DNA of 9,135 nucleotides from JBDTRY01 sp039931435 (GCA_039931435.1 JBDTRY010000158.1:1-9135); one strand, 5' to 3'. Positions 1 to 6,744 are shown, counted from the first letter of the stretch. Made by a program: numbers and translations. Notes: generated from the letters alone by a model not told the origin.

Positions 1-87
1 GCCGTGCGGCCCTACGAGTTCGTGCTTCTCCGAGGTTCCCCTGGTTTTGACACAGCCTCGCGGCCGCTACGACCGAAGCGTCCCTTG
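1..87. other. Left-edge spacer with no recognisable gene
   Basis: This stretch follows the stop of the TPR/AIM24 gene on the minus strand. I see no start codon with a ribosome binding site leading out of the window, no U-tract terminator and no RNA fold. A TTGACA hexamer at 47–52 has no partner -10 box and would fire antisense into the TPR gene, so I do not call it a promoter. Confidence 0.5.
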
Positions 88-1419
88 CTATTGCTCGGCC
101 ACGACGACGCCCTCGCCTTCGAAGCGGATCCTGAACGCCTGGTTCGATCCTTCGATCATCACCTCCGACAGCTGGGTGTCGTCGTCCATGACGATCGGAA
201 TCAGTTCGCCGGTCCAGGCCACGAGCGACGAGGACGAAATGGAGAGCGGGTATTGGCGGCTCACCCGCAACGTCAGCGGCTCGATGGATGTGGAGATGGC
301 CATGGATCCTCGTCCAAAAATCTTCACGGTATCGATTTTTCGCTGATAGGTCGTGTCGTAAATCGGTTCCACGCGGTATCCCAGCGAATCCTCCAGAGCG
401 AGAAGATTGCCGCCTTCCACGTAAATGAATTCATCCTGCAGATCGAGAAGAAACGATTTCCGCCCCTTCTCGTAAAGGAAGATCCGTCCCGGCCCCCTGG
501 CCCGCACGAGAGTCTCCGCGGCCGTTCCCATCAACCCGGACTCGGCGACGAAACGCAGGTTTCCCGAGTAGCTCGACACCGTTCCTCTCTTGACGTGGAC
601 GCTCTGGTCGAAGTTGATCTCCAGAAATCCGTTCTCGTGAAGCGTGAATGTACGTGAAGCACCCTCGATTTTCCGCCCGAGGTCGATCGTTCGCTCTTCG
701 GGTTCGGCGGTATCGTCGACAGCTTCCTGCAGCCTCCGGGAGGCTGCCAGACCGTCGACGGCCGCTGGAAACGGCTGCAGAGAAGTGAGCGGCTCCAGTT
801 CCGGGTCGTCTTCGCCGGCCGCTGGTGCCTCAGCGGCGGGCATGATGGCGTGGGTGACGCGGGGCATGGCAACTTTCCGGATCTCGGCGGTATCAGTGCG
901 GACCTCGGACATGAGAAAACTCGAGCGCGTGGCGCCCAGGACCCGCATTTCCTCTTCAGTTTCCTGGGCGGCCTTTTCCGCCCCGGCGAATCGAAGGTGC
1001 TCCAGAGCGAGTCCATACTTACCCTTCTGTTTGTAGAGCAGCCCGAGGTAGAGGTGGGACTTGGCGTGATTCGGCCGCAACTCGACCGAGCGGAGCAGAT
1101 AACTCTCTGCTTCCTCCAGTTTGCCCTGCTTGAACAGGATCAACCCGAGGTTCGAGTGCAGAATAAAAACGGACGGATTGCCGGCAATCAGCTGGCGGTA
1201 AATCACCTCGGCTTCCGGAAAGACCCCGGTCTTGAAGTAAACCAGTCCGAGAAGATTCAGCACGTCCGGGTCGTCACGGCGGAGGCGCTGGGCAAGCTCG
1301 AGCTGCTCGCGCGCTTCGCCGAATCTGCCCTGCTCGTAGGCCTCCCTGGCATGATTGAAGTGAAGCAGGAACATCCCTTCATCGAACGGGGGAGCCACGC
1401 CGGGTAGTCGCTGCGGCAT
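88..1419 (-). CDS. TPR protein with C-terminal AIM24-like domain
   Basis: A 443-residue protein without a signal peptide or membrane segment, so probably cytosolic. Residues about 18–150 form roughly four tetratricopeptide repeats; typical TPR consensus positions are visible, such as LNLLGLVYFKTGVFPEAE and LGLLYKQKGKYGLALEHL. TPRs are protein-binding scaffolds. Residues about 151–255 are an acidic, alanine- and proline-rich linker. Residues about 260–443 are beta-rich and resemble the AIM24 family (VHVKRGTVSSYSGNLRF, then RGPGRIFLYEKG, then SSSLVAWTGELIP), whose biochemical role is poorly known. The start ATG lies 6 bp after the stop of the upstream lytic transglycosylase gene. An AAAGG at 1429–1433 sits inside that gene's last codons at a suitable distance, so the two are probably cotranscribed and translationally coupled. 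The TPR call is secure; the AIM24 call is from motif memory and somewhat less so. Confidence 0.85.
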   Translation of the reverse strand: MPQRLPGVAPPFDEGMFLLHFNHAREAYEQGRFGEAREQLELAQRLRRDDPDVLNLLGLVYFKTGVFPEAEVIYRQLIAGNPSVFILHSNLGLILFKQGKLEEAESYLLRSVELRPNHAKSHLYLGLLYKQKGKYGLALEHLRFAGAEKAAQETEEEMRVLGATRSSFLMSEVRTDTAEIRKVAMPRVTHAIMPAAEAPAAGEDDPELEPLTSLQPFPAAVDGLAASRRLQEAVDDTAEPEERTIDLGRKIEGASRTFTLHENGFLEINFDQSVHVKRGTVSSYSGNLRFVAESGLMGTAAETLVRARGPGRIFLYEKGRKSFLLDLQDEFIYVEGGNLLALEDSLGYRVEPIYDTTYQRKIDTVKIFGRGSMAISTSIEPLTLRVSRQYPLSISSSSLVAWTGELIPIVMDDDTQLSEVMIEGSNQAFRIRFEGEGVVVAEQ

Positions 1420-1425
1420 CCGGGG

Positions 1426-2181
1426 CTACCTTTCGCGAAGTGACGAGCTGAGCAGCTGCCGCCCGGACCCACCGGAGGCCACGAGCAGGTCACGCCTGCC
1501 CACGGAACGAGCGGCGCGCGAGCGCGACACCGGCGGTTGCCCACCGCGGAAGCCGCCCACGAGTTTCGTCGGCAGGAAGCCACCGGAGAGAAGTGACACC
1601 GAGCCGCCATAAGGCCGGCCGTAATACACCGTCAACGCCTTCTGGACGTAAAGCTGCGTCTCCTGGTAGGGAGGAATTCCGCCGTAACGCAGGACAGCGT
1701 TTTCGCCGGCGTTGTAAGCCGCAAGCACTTTGCGGAGATCGTTCGGAAACATACGCAACAGTGCCGACAGATATTCGACGCCACCGCGTATGTTTTCCTC
1801 CGGATCAAAAATCTTCGCGACCTTGAACCTCCGCGCGGTCTCGGGCATCAACTGCATCAGCCCGGTTGCTCCCTTATTGGAAACTTCGCCGGGGTGGAAA
1901 CCTGATTCCACCTGGATGACCGCCTTGGCCAGAACCGGATCCACTCCCATGTTCTCGCAGTGACGCTGAATGACGGGATCGTACTGGGTCTTGCGGTCAC
2001 GCTGCTTCGCCAGCCAGGCGTAGTCGGGGCCCTTCGAACTTCGGGGGGTGTAGGTGTTGTAGATCACCTTCGAGCCGTCCGGACGGACGACGAGGTGGAC
2101 CTGCGCACCGGCAGAACCGATGAGCGTAGCGAACGCTACGAATGTCAGCAGAACTCGGGATACGATCATCGATGATTGCAT
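1426..2181 (-). CDS. Secreted SLT-family lytic transglycosylase
   Basis: A 251-residue protein with an N-terminal signal peptide (hydrophobic run at residues 6–24, cleavage plausibly after AGA at 24–26), so it acts in the envelope. Residues about 67–190 are an SLT/lysozyme-like fold that cleaves the MurNAc–GlcNAc bond of peptidoglycan with formation of 1,6-anhydroMurNAc. Family motifs are all present: VIQVESGF with catalytic Glu92, GATGLMQLMPETA at 104–116, LAAYNAGENAV at 153–163, and IPPYQETQLYV at 169–179. An N-terminal segment (residues 28–66) looks like the DUF4124-type leader often found before SLT domains, a weak call. Residues 193–251 form a Gly/Ser/Arg-rich tail of unknown role. Two close starts are possible (Met1 and Met5); neither has a good Shine–Dalgarno. 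It heads a two-gene operon with the TPR/AIM24 gene. Confidence 0.93.
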   Translation of the reverse strand: MQSSMIVSRVLLTFVAFATLIGSAGAQVHLVVRPDGSKVIYNTYTPRSSKGPDYAWLAKQRDRKTQYDPVIQRHCENMGVDPVLAKAVIQVESGFHPGEVSNKGATGLMQLMPETARRFKVAKIFDPEENIRGGVEYLSALLRMFPNDLRKVLAAYNAGENAVLRYGGIPPYQETQLYVQKALTVYYGRPYGGSVSLLSGGFLPTKLVGGFRGGQPPVSRSRAARSVGRRDLLVASGGSGRQLLSSSLRER

Positions 2182-2641
2182 GGTAGCAAGATTTCAGCAG
2201 GCCACAAAACGGGGGGCGTCATGAGTTTCGCTCCGCCTCAGCGGGAGGTCGACGACTGGATCTCGCAGTTCGAAGAGCGCTATTTCCAGCCCATGTGCCA
2301 GGGAGATCAACCACCGTTACGGAGAGAAGCCCGAAACGCCCGAAGAACCAGCGGGCTCTGTCGCCGGAGTGTATGGGACAGCATTTTCGTCCTGGTTTCC
2401 CTGGTGAACCCCCTGGGAGTGGACCTGGACGCGGCGTTTTCCGTCACAGTGGAAACGAACCGTACCCGTGACGCCGGCTGGGATCCGGATATCACCCAGG
2501 CCGCTATGGAAAACGTGACGCCCGTCAACAGCTTGCTGAAAATGGAAACCTATATTGTCGGAAGGTATCCAACTTCGCGGAATTCAGCGAGACGCTGCTG
2601 GCTTTACGCGCGATGAGAAATCATACTAGTCAGTCCGTACC

Positions 2642-2650
2642 AGAAGGGAG
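2642..2650 (+). promoter_or_regulatory. Ribosome binding site that sets the HTH start
   Basis: AGAAGGGAG is a strong Shine–Dalgarno match 8 nt before ATG 2659. It overlaps the alternative GTG at 2650, which therefore cannot use it. It supports independent translation of the HTH ORF after the TGA at 2614–2616. Confidence 0.6.
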
Positions 2651-2658
2651 TGCAGGCC

Positions 2659-3009
2659 ATGGACGGAATCCTAAGGAACCTCCTGAAAACTGTCCGCCGC
2701 CGGCTTCGTACCGATGAGGCGCTTACCGTCGAGGCAGTGACCCATGAGATGGGTTACACCCGCCAGTACATCTCGGGGAAATTCCACCGTTCCACCGGTC
2801 GGATGCTCAGCCATTTCCTCAAGGAAAAGAGACTGGAGAAGGCTGCCAAGCTTCTCAAACGGGGCAACCAGCGCATCACGCAGATCGCCCGGCGTTGCGG
2901 ATTCGAGTCCGAGAATTACTTTCGCCAGCAGTTTCGTCTGCGGTTCGGAATGTCGCCGCGACAGTTCCGCATGAGTGGCAATCTGCGTCGCAGTACGCGT
3001 ACGGCCTGA
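2659..3009 (+). CDS. AraC-family helix-turn-helix DNA-binding protein
   Basis: The intact 116-residue ORF is almost only the AraC/XylS DNA-binding domain. The first helix-turn-helix is LTVEAVTHEMGYTRQYISGKFHRSTG; the second is ITQIARRCGFESENYFRQQFRLRFGMSPRQFR, which carries the family signature (GF.s..yF.r.F....G.sP..fR). ATG 2659 is preferred over the in-frame GTG 2650, because AGAAGGGAG at 2642–2650 lies 8 nt before the ATG and overlaps the GTG. So this part could be translated by itself as a stand-alone DNA-binding protein lacking any effector domain. Its frame is the same as that of the damaged ORF upstream, so it may instead be the surviving C-terminus of a larger regulator. Its target is unknown; the divergent lytic transglycosylase gene starts only 39 bp from ATG 2221. 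Confidence 0.85.
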   Translation: MDGILRNLLKTVRRRLRTDEALTVEAVTHEMGYTRQYISGKFHRSTGRMLSHFLKEKRLEKAAKLLKRGNQRITQIARRCGFESENYFRQQFRLRFGMSPRQFRMSGNLRRSTRTA

Positions 3010-3045
3010 GCAAACTGTGGTTCAGACCGACCGTCCCCGCTGAAA

Positions 3046-3672
3046 TCACGGAGAGGAGGCGTCGTAAGCGGCACGGACCCACAGGAAGCGCAGCGTGTTC
3101 GGACTCCGCCACCAGGCTCCGGTTGCAACTGCGTCGTGGGAAAAAATCAATAACCTGCGCAGCAGAGATTGGGGAACGGCGCTCGTCCTCAGCACCTGAT
3201 GCTGCTCTCTGGCGCTGGCATAGCCCCGCACGGCCAGGGAGCGTTTCATGACGACAACGGGCCCCTGCACCTTGATCTCGCGGTCCCTTTCTCGGGCGTC
3301 AAACCTGGCGTGCCGCCGGTGAAAGAGCCTCACCTCGCCACGATTCCTCCCGAGGACGAGCGGCCTGCCACGATAGAAGATGTTCGTAGCCACCCTGTAA
3401 CCCCACGCACGAGGAAAGCCGGTGACGATCCCTTTGATCTCCTCGGCCAGCGAGGCGTCGATCTCTTCGCCTTCCCGGACGACGAGAATCCAGTCGGCCA
3501 GAGCAGAATCGAAGGTGCCATTGATGACCCGGCCGTGCTCGGCGAGAGGGGCGTCAGGCGGGATAGCCAGATCGACGGACTGTACGGCGACGATTTCTGA
3601 GAGAGGACCCAGCCCCTCTCCCACCACGCCAGCTATGAGGACCGTCAGCGAGATAGAGTCGTCCGCCTGCAT
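3046..3672 (-). CDS. Glycosyltransferase-2-like protein without DxD motif
   Basis: A 208-residue protein resembling the WaaE/KdtX-type branch of family 2 glycosyltransferases, which add sugars to lipopolysaccharide core or similar glycans. The similarity covers FDSALADWILVVREGEEIDASLAEEI (residues 54–79, written here across the segment that normally holds the DxD/E metal site) and GYRVATNIFYRGRPL then GEVRLFHRRHARF (residues 91–124). In active relatives the segment after the W-I-L strand reads roughly DADE; here it is REGEE, so the usual nucleotide-sugar/metal site seems lost. The N-terminus is also short and lacks the classic TYNEE nucleotide-binding start. ATG 3672 is chosen over TTG 3675; a GGTGAAG at 3677–3683 precedes it. 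It lies 27 bp downstream of ymdB on the same strand, so it is probably the last gene of that transcript. It may be a non-catalytic or repurposed member; the family call is moderate. Confidence 0.6.
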   Translation of the reverse strand: MQADDSISLTVLIAGVVGEGLGPLSEIVAVQSVDLAIPPDAPLAEHGRVINGTFDSALADWILVVREGEEIDASLAEEIKGIVTGFPRAWGYRVATNIFYRGRPLVLGRNRGEVRLFHRRHARFDARERDREIKVQGPVVVMKRSLAVRGYASAREQHQVLRTSAVPQSLLRRLLIFSHDAVATGAWWRSPNTLRFLWVRAAYDASSP

Positions 3673-3699
3673 CAAACTTCACCGCACCGAGCAGGTCGC

Positions 3700-4488
3700 T
3701 CAGGTACCGGCAACCTTCTCGTGAATTCGGGTGATGGCGCCGGCCTGCCCCGTCGTTTCATCGATCTCGATCAGAGCGCCGGAAAGGCGAATGTCGCGTT
3801 TGGCTACCTCCAGCTTTTTGGGGGTGTTCCTGAGAAAGCGATGCAGAACCTCTTCCTCGCGGAATCCAATCACCGAGTCGTATGCTCCTGACATTCCCAC
3901 ATCGGTCTGAAAGGCCGTTCCTTTCGGAAGAATCCGCTCGTCCGCGGTCGGGACGTGCGTGTGCGTGCCCAGAACCGCGGAGACCCTTCCGTCGAGAAAC
4001 CGTCCCATGGCCTGCTTTTCCGACGAAGCCTCGCAGTGGATGTCCACCATGATCACCTTCGTCCCGTCGAGTTTTTTCAGTTCGCGGTCGGCGGCCACGA
4101 ACGGATTCTCGCAGGGAGGCATGAAGACCTGACCCATCACCTGCAGCACCGCAACTTTCACTCCGGCGGGGGTGCTACGCACCACGACTCCCTTTCCCGG
4201 GTTTCCGTCGGGGTAGTTCGCGGGGCGGATCACATTTTCGTAGTGATCAAAGTTCTCGACAAAGTCTTTCTTGTCCCAGATGTGGTTGCCCGAAGTATAG
4301 ACGTCGATGGGAAGACGGCTGAGTTCATGGAGGATGGCTTCGGTCACGCCGAAGCCGCCGGCCGCGTTCTCGATGTTGACGACGGTGAAGTCGACCTTCT
4401 CCCGGTCGATCACACCTTCGAGCTTTTCCTGAAGGGCGCGCCGGCCGGGTTGGCCGACGACGTCTCCGATGTAGAGCAGTTTGATCAT
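3700..4488 (-). CDS. ymdB: YmdB-family metallophosphoesterase
   Basis: A 262-residue protein, the usual length of the TIGR00282/YmdB family. Members are cytosolic dinuclear-metal phosphodiesterases; B. subtilis YmdB acts on cyclic nucleotides (2',3'-cAMP in vitro) and influences biofilm and motility decisions. All expected ligand positions are seen: Asp9 in YIGDVVG, Glu40-Asn41 in NIENAAGG, Asn68-His69 in SGNHIWD, His151 in DIHCEASSEK, and His176/His178 in GTHTHVPTADE. These sit one residue later than the numbers I recall for the B. subtilis enzyme. The conserved QTDVGMSGAYDSVIG follows at 194–208. AGGA at 4494–4497 precedes the ATG. The gene lies 110 bp downstream of rny on the same strand, the same pairing as in Firmicutes and many other phyla, which supports the call. 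Confidence 0.95.
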   Translation of the reverse strand: MIKLLYIGDVVGQPGRRALQEKLEGVIDREKVDFTVVNIENAAGGFGVTEAILHELSRLPIDVYTSGNHIWDKKDFVENFDHYENVIRPANYPDGNPGKGVVVRSTPAGVKVAVLQVMGQVFMPPCENPFVAADRELKKLDGTKVIMVDIHCEASSEKQAMGRFLDGRVSAVLGTHTHVPTADERILPKGTAFQTDVGMSGAYDSVIGFREEEVLHRFLRNTPKKLEVAKRDIRLSGALIEIDETTGQAGAITRIHEKVAGT

Positions 4489-4510
4489 CGTTTTCCTGGG
4501 AGGCAGGGCA

Positions 4511-4533
4511 GCGGAGTGCGAAGTCCGCTCCGC
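4511..4533. repeat. Small inverted repeat in the rny–ymdB gap
   Basis: GCGGAG at 4511–4516 is complementary to CTCCGC at 4528–4533 with an 11-nt loop. On the minus-strand transcript this is a short hairpin just before the ymdB ribosome binding site. No U-tract follows, so it is not a convincing terminator; a processing or stability role is possible. The rest of the 110-bp gap shows no clear promoter. Confidence 0.35.
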
Positions 4534-4598
4534 GCACCCGACTCTATACCTTCTGAATCAATCCGGGCGCCTGGCGACGCTTCAACGATTCCCGGAAA

Positions 4599-6164
4599 CT
4601 ACTTGGCAAAATCGACAGCACGGGTTTCGCGAATGACCGTGACCTTGATCTGACCGGGATACTGAAGCTCCGATTCGATCCGCCGGGCCACGTCTTTCGA
4701 GAGCCAGATCGACTGTTCGTCGGACAGCTTTTCGGCGTTGACGATGATGCGAAGCTCCCGTCCGGCCTGAATGGCAAAGGCCTTGGTCACGCCTTCGAAA
4801 TTGTCTGCGATCTGCTCGAGGCGCTCCAGACGATGGACATAGTTCTCGAGGATCTCCCGCCGGGCACCGGGGCGCGCCGCCGAGAGAGCGTCGGCAGCGT
4901 TGACCAGCACCGCTTCCACGGTCTGCGGATCGTAGTCGCCATGATGGCATTCCATGGCGTGGATGATTTCCCGCCGCTCGCCGTACTTGTCCAGAACCTG
5001 GCGTCCGAGCTCGAGATGCGTTCCTTCCATTTCGCGGTCGATGGCTTTGCCGATGTCGTGCAGCAAACCCCCGCGCTTGGCGATCTCGCTGTTCACACCC
5101 AGCTCGACCGCCATCAGGGCGGCAAGCTGCGCTACCTCCAGCGAGTGCACGAGGACGTTCTGTCCGTACGAGGTCCGGAAGCGCAGGCGACCGAGAAGCT
5201 TCAGTACTTCAGGGTGAATGTCGGTGATGCCCAGTGAGAAGGCCGCGGCCTCCCCTTCCTCGTAGAGTTTTTCGTCCAGCTCTACGCGAACTTTTTCCAC
5301 GATCTCTTCGATTCGCGCCGGATGGATCCGGCCGTCCTGCATCAGCCGCTCCAGGGAGATCCGGGCCACCTCGCGTCTGATGGGATCGAACCCGGAGAGA
5401 ATGACGGCCTCTGGGGTGTCGTCGACGATGAGGTCGACGCCCGTAGCCAGCTCCAGGGCGCGAATGTTCCTTCCTTCGCGGCCGATGATCCGCCCCTTCA
5501 TGTCATCCGAGGGGAGATCGACCACGGACACCGTGTTCTCGGCGACGTAGTCGGAGGCCATCCGCTGAATGGCAGTACCGATGATGCGCTGCGCCTTGAG
5601 ATGCCCGAGCTCGTTGGCCTCGGTTTCGATGCGCTTGATGATATTGGCCGCATCGATTTTGGCCTCGTTCTCGATCCCCCGGATGAGCTGTTGCCGGGCT
5701 TCCTCGGCGGTCAGGCCGGAGATCTGTTCGAGCTTGTGACGCTGATCCTCGATGACCGCGGCCAGTTGGGTATGTTTCTCTTCGATCTGGCGCTCCCTGT
5801 CTCCGAGGGACTTCTCTTTTCGATCGATCTCGGATTCGCGCTTTTCGACCTGCTGGATCTTACGATCGACGGTCTCTTCCTTCTGTTGAATCCGCTTTTC
5901 GACGGCTTTCAGCTCTTCCCGCCGGTCGCGCGACTGCTTGTCGAATTCAGCGCGGGCGGCGAGGACGCTCTCTTTCGCTTCGAGACTGGCTTCCTTGAGT
6001 TTGGCGTCGGCGGAGCGCCGGGCGTCGTCCACGAGGCGCTCGGCATGCGTCTTGGCTTCGGTGATCTGAACGGCGGCGCGCTTGCGATAGAGAGCGGCCC
6101 AACTGAGACTGAAAACGACGGCCAGGCCGATTCCGACCAGGACAGAAATGATCACGGTTTCCAC
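4599..6164 (-). CDS. rny: Ribonuclease Y
   Basis: A 521-residue protein matching the standard RNase Y length and layout. Residues 3–25 are a single N-terminal membrane helix. Residues about 30–160 are a long charged coiled coil (repeated K/E/R/Q heptads). A KH RNA-binding domain follows at about 211–275, with the GRIIGREGRNIRALE motif at 224–238. The HD hydrolase domain covers about 335–430, with His340, His369-Asp370 in LLHDIGKAID, and the distal Asp424 in NAADALSAARPGARRE. RNase Y is a membrane-anchored endonuclease that starts mRNA decay in bacteria lacking an RNase E-based system, and it can scaffold a degradosome. The start is a GTG at 6164; GGGAGG at 6171–6176 is a strong Shine–Dalgarno 6 nt upstream and fixes it. 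The 6S RNA gene ends about 50 bp before the start, and ymdB follows. Confidence 0.97.
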   Translation of the reverse strand: METVIISVLVGIGLAVVFSLSWAALYRKRAAVQITEAKTHAERLVDDARRSADAKLKEASLEAKESVLAARAEFDKQSRDRREELKAVEKRIQQKEETVDRKIQQVEKRESEIDRKEKSLGDRERQIEEKHTQLAAVIEDQRHKLEQISGLTAEEARQQLIRGIENEAKIDAANIIKRIETEANELGHLKAQRIIGTAIQRMASDYVAENTVSVVDLPSDDMKGRIIGREGRNIRALELATGVDLIVDDTPEAVILSGFDPIRREVARISLERLMQDGRIHPARIEEIVEKVRVELDEKLYEEGEAAAFSLGITDIHPEVLKLLGRLRFRTSYGQNVLVHSLEVAQLAALMAVELGVNSEIAKRGGLLHDIGKAIDREMEGTHLELGRQVLDKYGERREIIHAMECHHGDYDPQTVEAVLVNAADALSAARPGARREILENYVHRLERLEQIADNFEGVTKAFAIQAGRELRIIVNAEKLSDEQSIWLSKDVARRIESELQYPGQIKVTVIRETRAVDFAK

Positions 6165-6170
6165 TGACTG

Positions 6171-6176
6171 CCTCCC
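6171..6176 (-). promoter_or_regulatory. Shine–Dalgarno supporting rny GTG start
   Basis: GGGAGG on the minus strand lies 6 nt upstream of GTG 6164. No ATG exists nearby in the frame, so this site decides the GTG as the start of RNase Y. Confidence 0.7.
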
Positions 6177-6215
6177 TCAGGAGGCTTGCGCGGAACGACG
6201 TCGGTGGCGAGGGAT

Positions 6216-6409
6216 CGGAGAACCCCGCGAGGGCCGTGTGCGAGAATCCCTAATTGAACCTGCGAAAACAGGTGGGCGCCCTGCCTGAAACTTTCTGGCG
6301 TCCTTCTACCCGGAGGTGAAGGCTTGCACCTGCCTCAGGACTCAGGCTCCCTCAACTAGAGAGTTGGTTCAACTAGTGTGTACTCGTCACGCACTCCGCA
6401 GGGACTCCG
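6216..6409 (-). ncRNA. ssrS: 6S RNA
   Basis: A 194-nt minus-strand RNA that folds as 6S RNA, the transcript that mimics an open promoter and binds housekeeping RNA polymerase. Closing stem: CGGAG 6409–6405 with CTCCG 6220–6216, then CCCTGCGG pairing (with wobble) to the CGCGGGG region near 6228–6222, CGTG with CACG, and CGAG 6386–6383 with CTCG 6244–6241. The central bubble spans 6382–6348 and 6282–6245; its 3' side holds the typical small hairpin, ACCTG 6273–6269 with CAGGT 6262–6258. The terminal arm has GCCTGA 6347–6342 with TCAGGC 6288–6283, GTCCT 6341–6337 with AGGAC 6304–6300, and AGGTG 6331–6327 with CACCT 6318–6314. Location just after zapA is classical for ssrS. The fold was done by hand; ends are estimates. 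Confidence 0.85.
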
Positions 6410-6414
6410 AAGTC

Positions 6415-6437
6415 ATCATAACTCTCGGGCAGCGAGG
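6415..6437 (-). promoter_or_regulatory. Promoter of the 6S RNA gene
   Basis: On the minus strand TATGAT at 6420–6415 is a 5-of-6 match to the -10 box, and the predicted RNA start at 6409 is 5–6 nt downstream. A CTGACC at about 6441–6436 matches 4 of 6 bases of the -35 box but with a short 15-bp spacer; it overlaps the zapA stop codon. The 6S RNA can thus be made independently as well as from zapA read-through. Confidence 0.6.
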
Positions 6438-6728
6438 TCAGCCGGCAATTTCCGCCAGGCGCTGAGCCAGCTCCTCTGTTCTCTCCATCCACGTGCCGGC
6501 TGCGCTCTCCCGTTCCGTTCGGTAGCGGAAAAACTCGTCGGCAATATTCAGGGCCGCCAGGATGGCGATCCGCATCGGGTCGGAGCTTTGAATCTGGGAC
6601 CCGATGAGCCGCATCCTGGAATCGACGAACTGCGCAAGCTCCGTTAAATACTCTGGATCTCCTTCGCCACGAACGTGATAGGCCTGACCATAAATTTCGA
6701 CAGCAATCGAGTCCGGTTTCGCGCTCAT
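6438..6728 (-). CDS. zapA: Cell division protein ZapA
   Basis: A 96-residue protein of the ZapA family, which binds and bundles FtsZ at the division ring. The N-terminal part is the small head domain (SIAVEIYGQAYHVRGEGDPEYLTELAQFVD), followed by the conserved alpha-helical region (PMRIAILAALNIADEFFRYR) and a C-terminal coiled coil (ERTEELAQRLAEIAG). The open frame extends upstream to 6872, but the extra 48 residues run through promoter and repeat DNA and look non-coding. ATG 6728 has AAGGA at 6740–6744, 11 nt upstream, and fits the family length. The gene is followed immediately by the 6S RNA gene and then rny, an order I know from several Gram-negative phyla. Confidence 0.92.
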   Translation of the reverse strand: MSAKPDSIAVEIYGQAYHVRGEGDPEYLTELAQFVDSRMRLIGSQIQSSDPMRIAILAALNIADEFFRYRTERESAAGTWMERTEELAQRLAEIAG

Positions 6729-6744
6729 GGTGAATGATTTTCCT

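Larger units (their letters stand above)
2221..3009 (+). pseudogene. Interrupted AraC-type regulator, one in-frame TGA
   Basis: The frame opened by ATG 2221 (preceded by a G-rich GGGGGG at 2211–2216) continues to a TGA at 2614–2616 and then, in exactly the same frame, through the AraC HTH ORF to 3009. Without the TGA this would be a 262-residue protein with an N-terminal domain plus a C-terminal DNA-binding domain, a common AraC-family layout. Residues after the stop (EIILVSPYQKGVQAM) read like normal protein. The N-terminal half looks damaged: about 2297–2385 reads better in another frame (REINHRYGEKPETPEEPAG), as does about 2565–2615 (SNFAEFSETLLALRAM), while about 2386–2560 reads well in the original frame. 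I do not recognise the N-terminal domain. Sequencing error, genuine decay, or two unrelated ORFs are all possible. Confidence 0.45.

Noticed and set aside
47..52. TTGACA as a -35 promoter box
   Set aside because: No -10-like hexamer occurs at 16–18 bp, and it would drive antisense transcription of the TPR gene.
4..657. 217-codon plus-strand open frame at the left edge
   Set aside because: It is antisense to the well-supported AIM24-like domain, has no ribosome binding site and resembles no protein family.
2614..2616. TGA read as selenocysteine or tryptophan
   Set aside because: No SECIS-like hairpin is evident just downstream, the position is not a redox site, and other genes here use TGA as a stop (HTH ORF, zapA, vapB).
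5322..6167. 281-codon plus-strand open frame
   Set aside because: It lies wholly antisense to RNase Y; its Asp/Leu/Phe-rich composition mirrors the Lys/Glu-rich coiled coil on the other strand.
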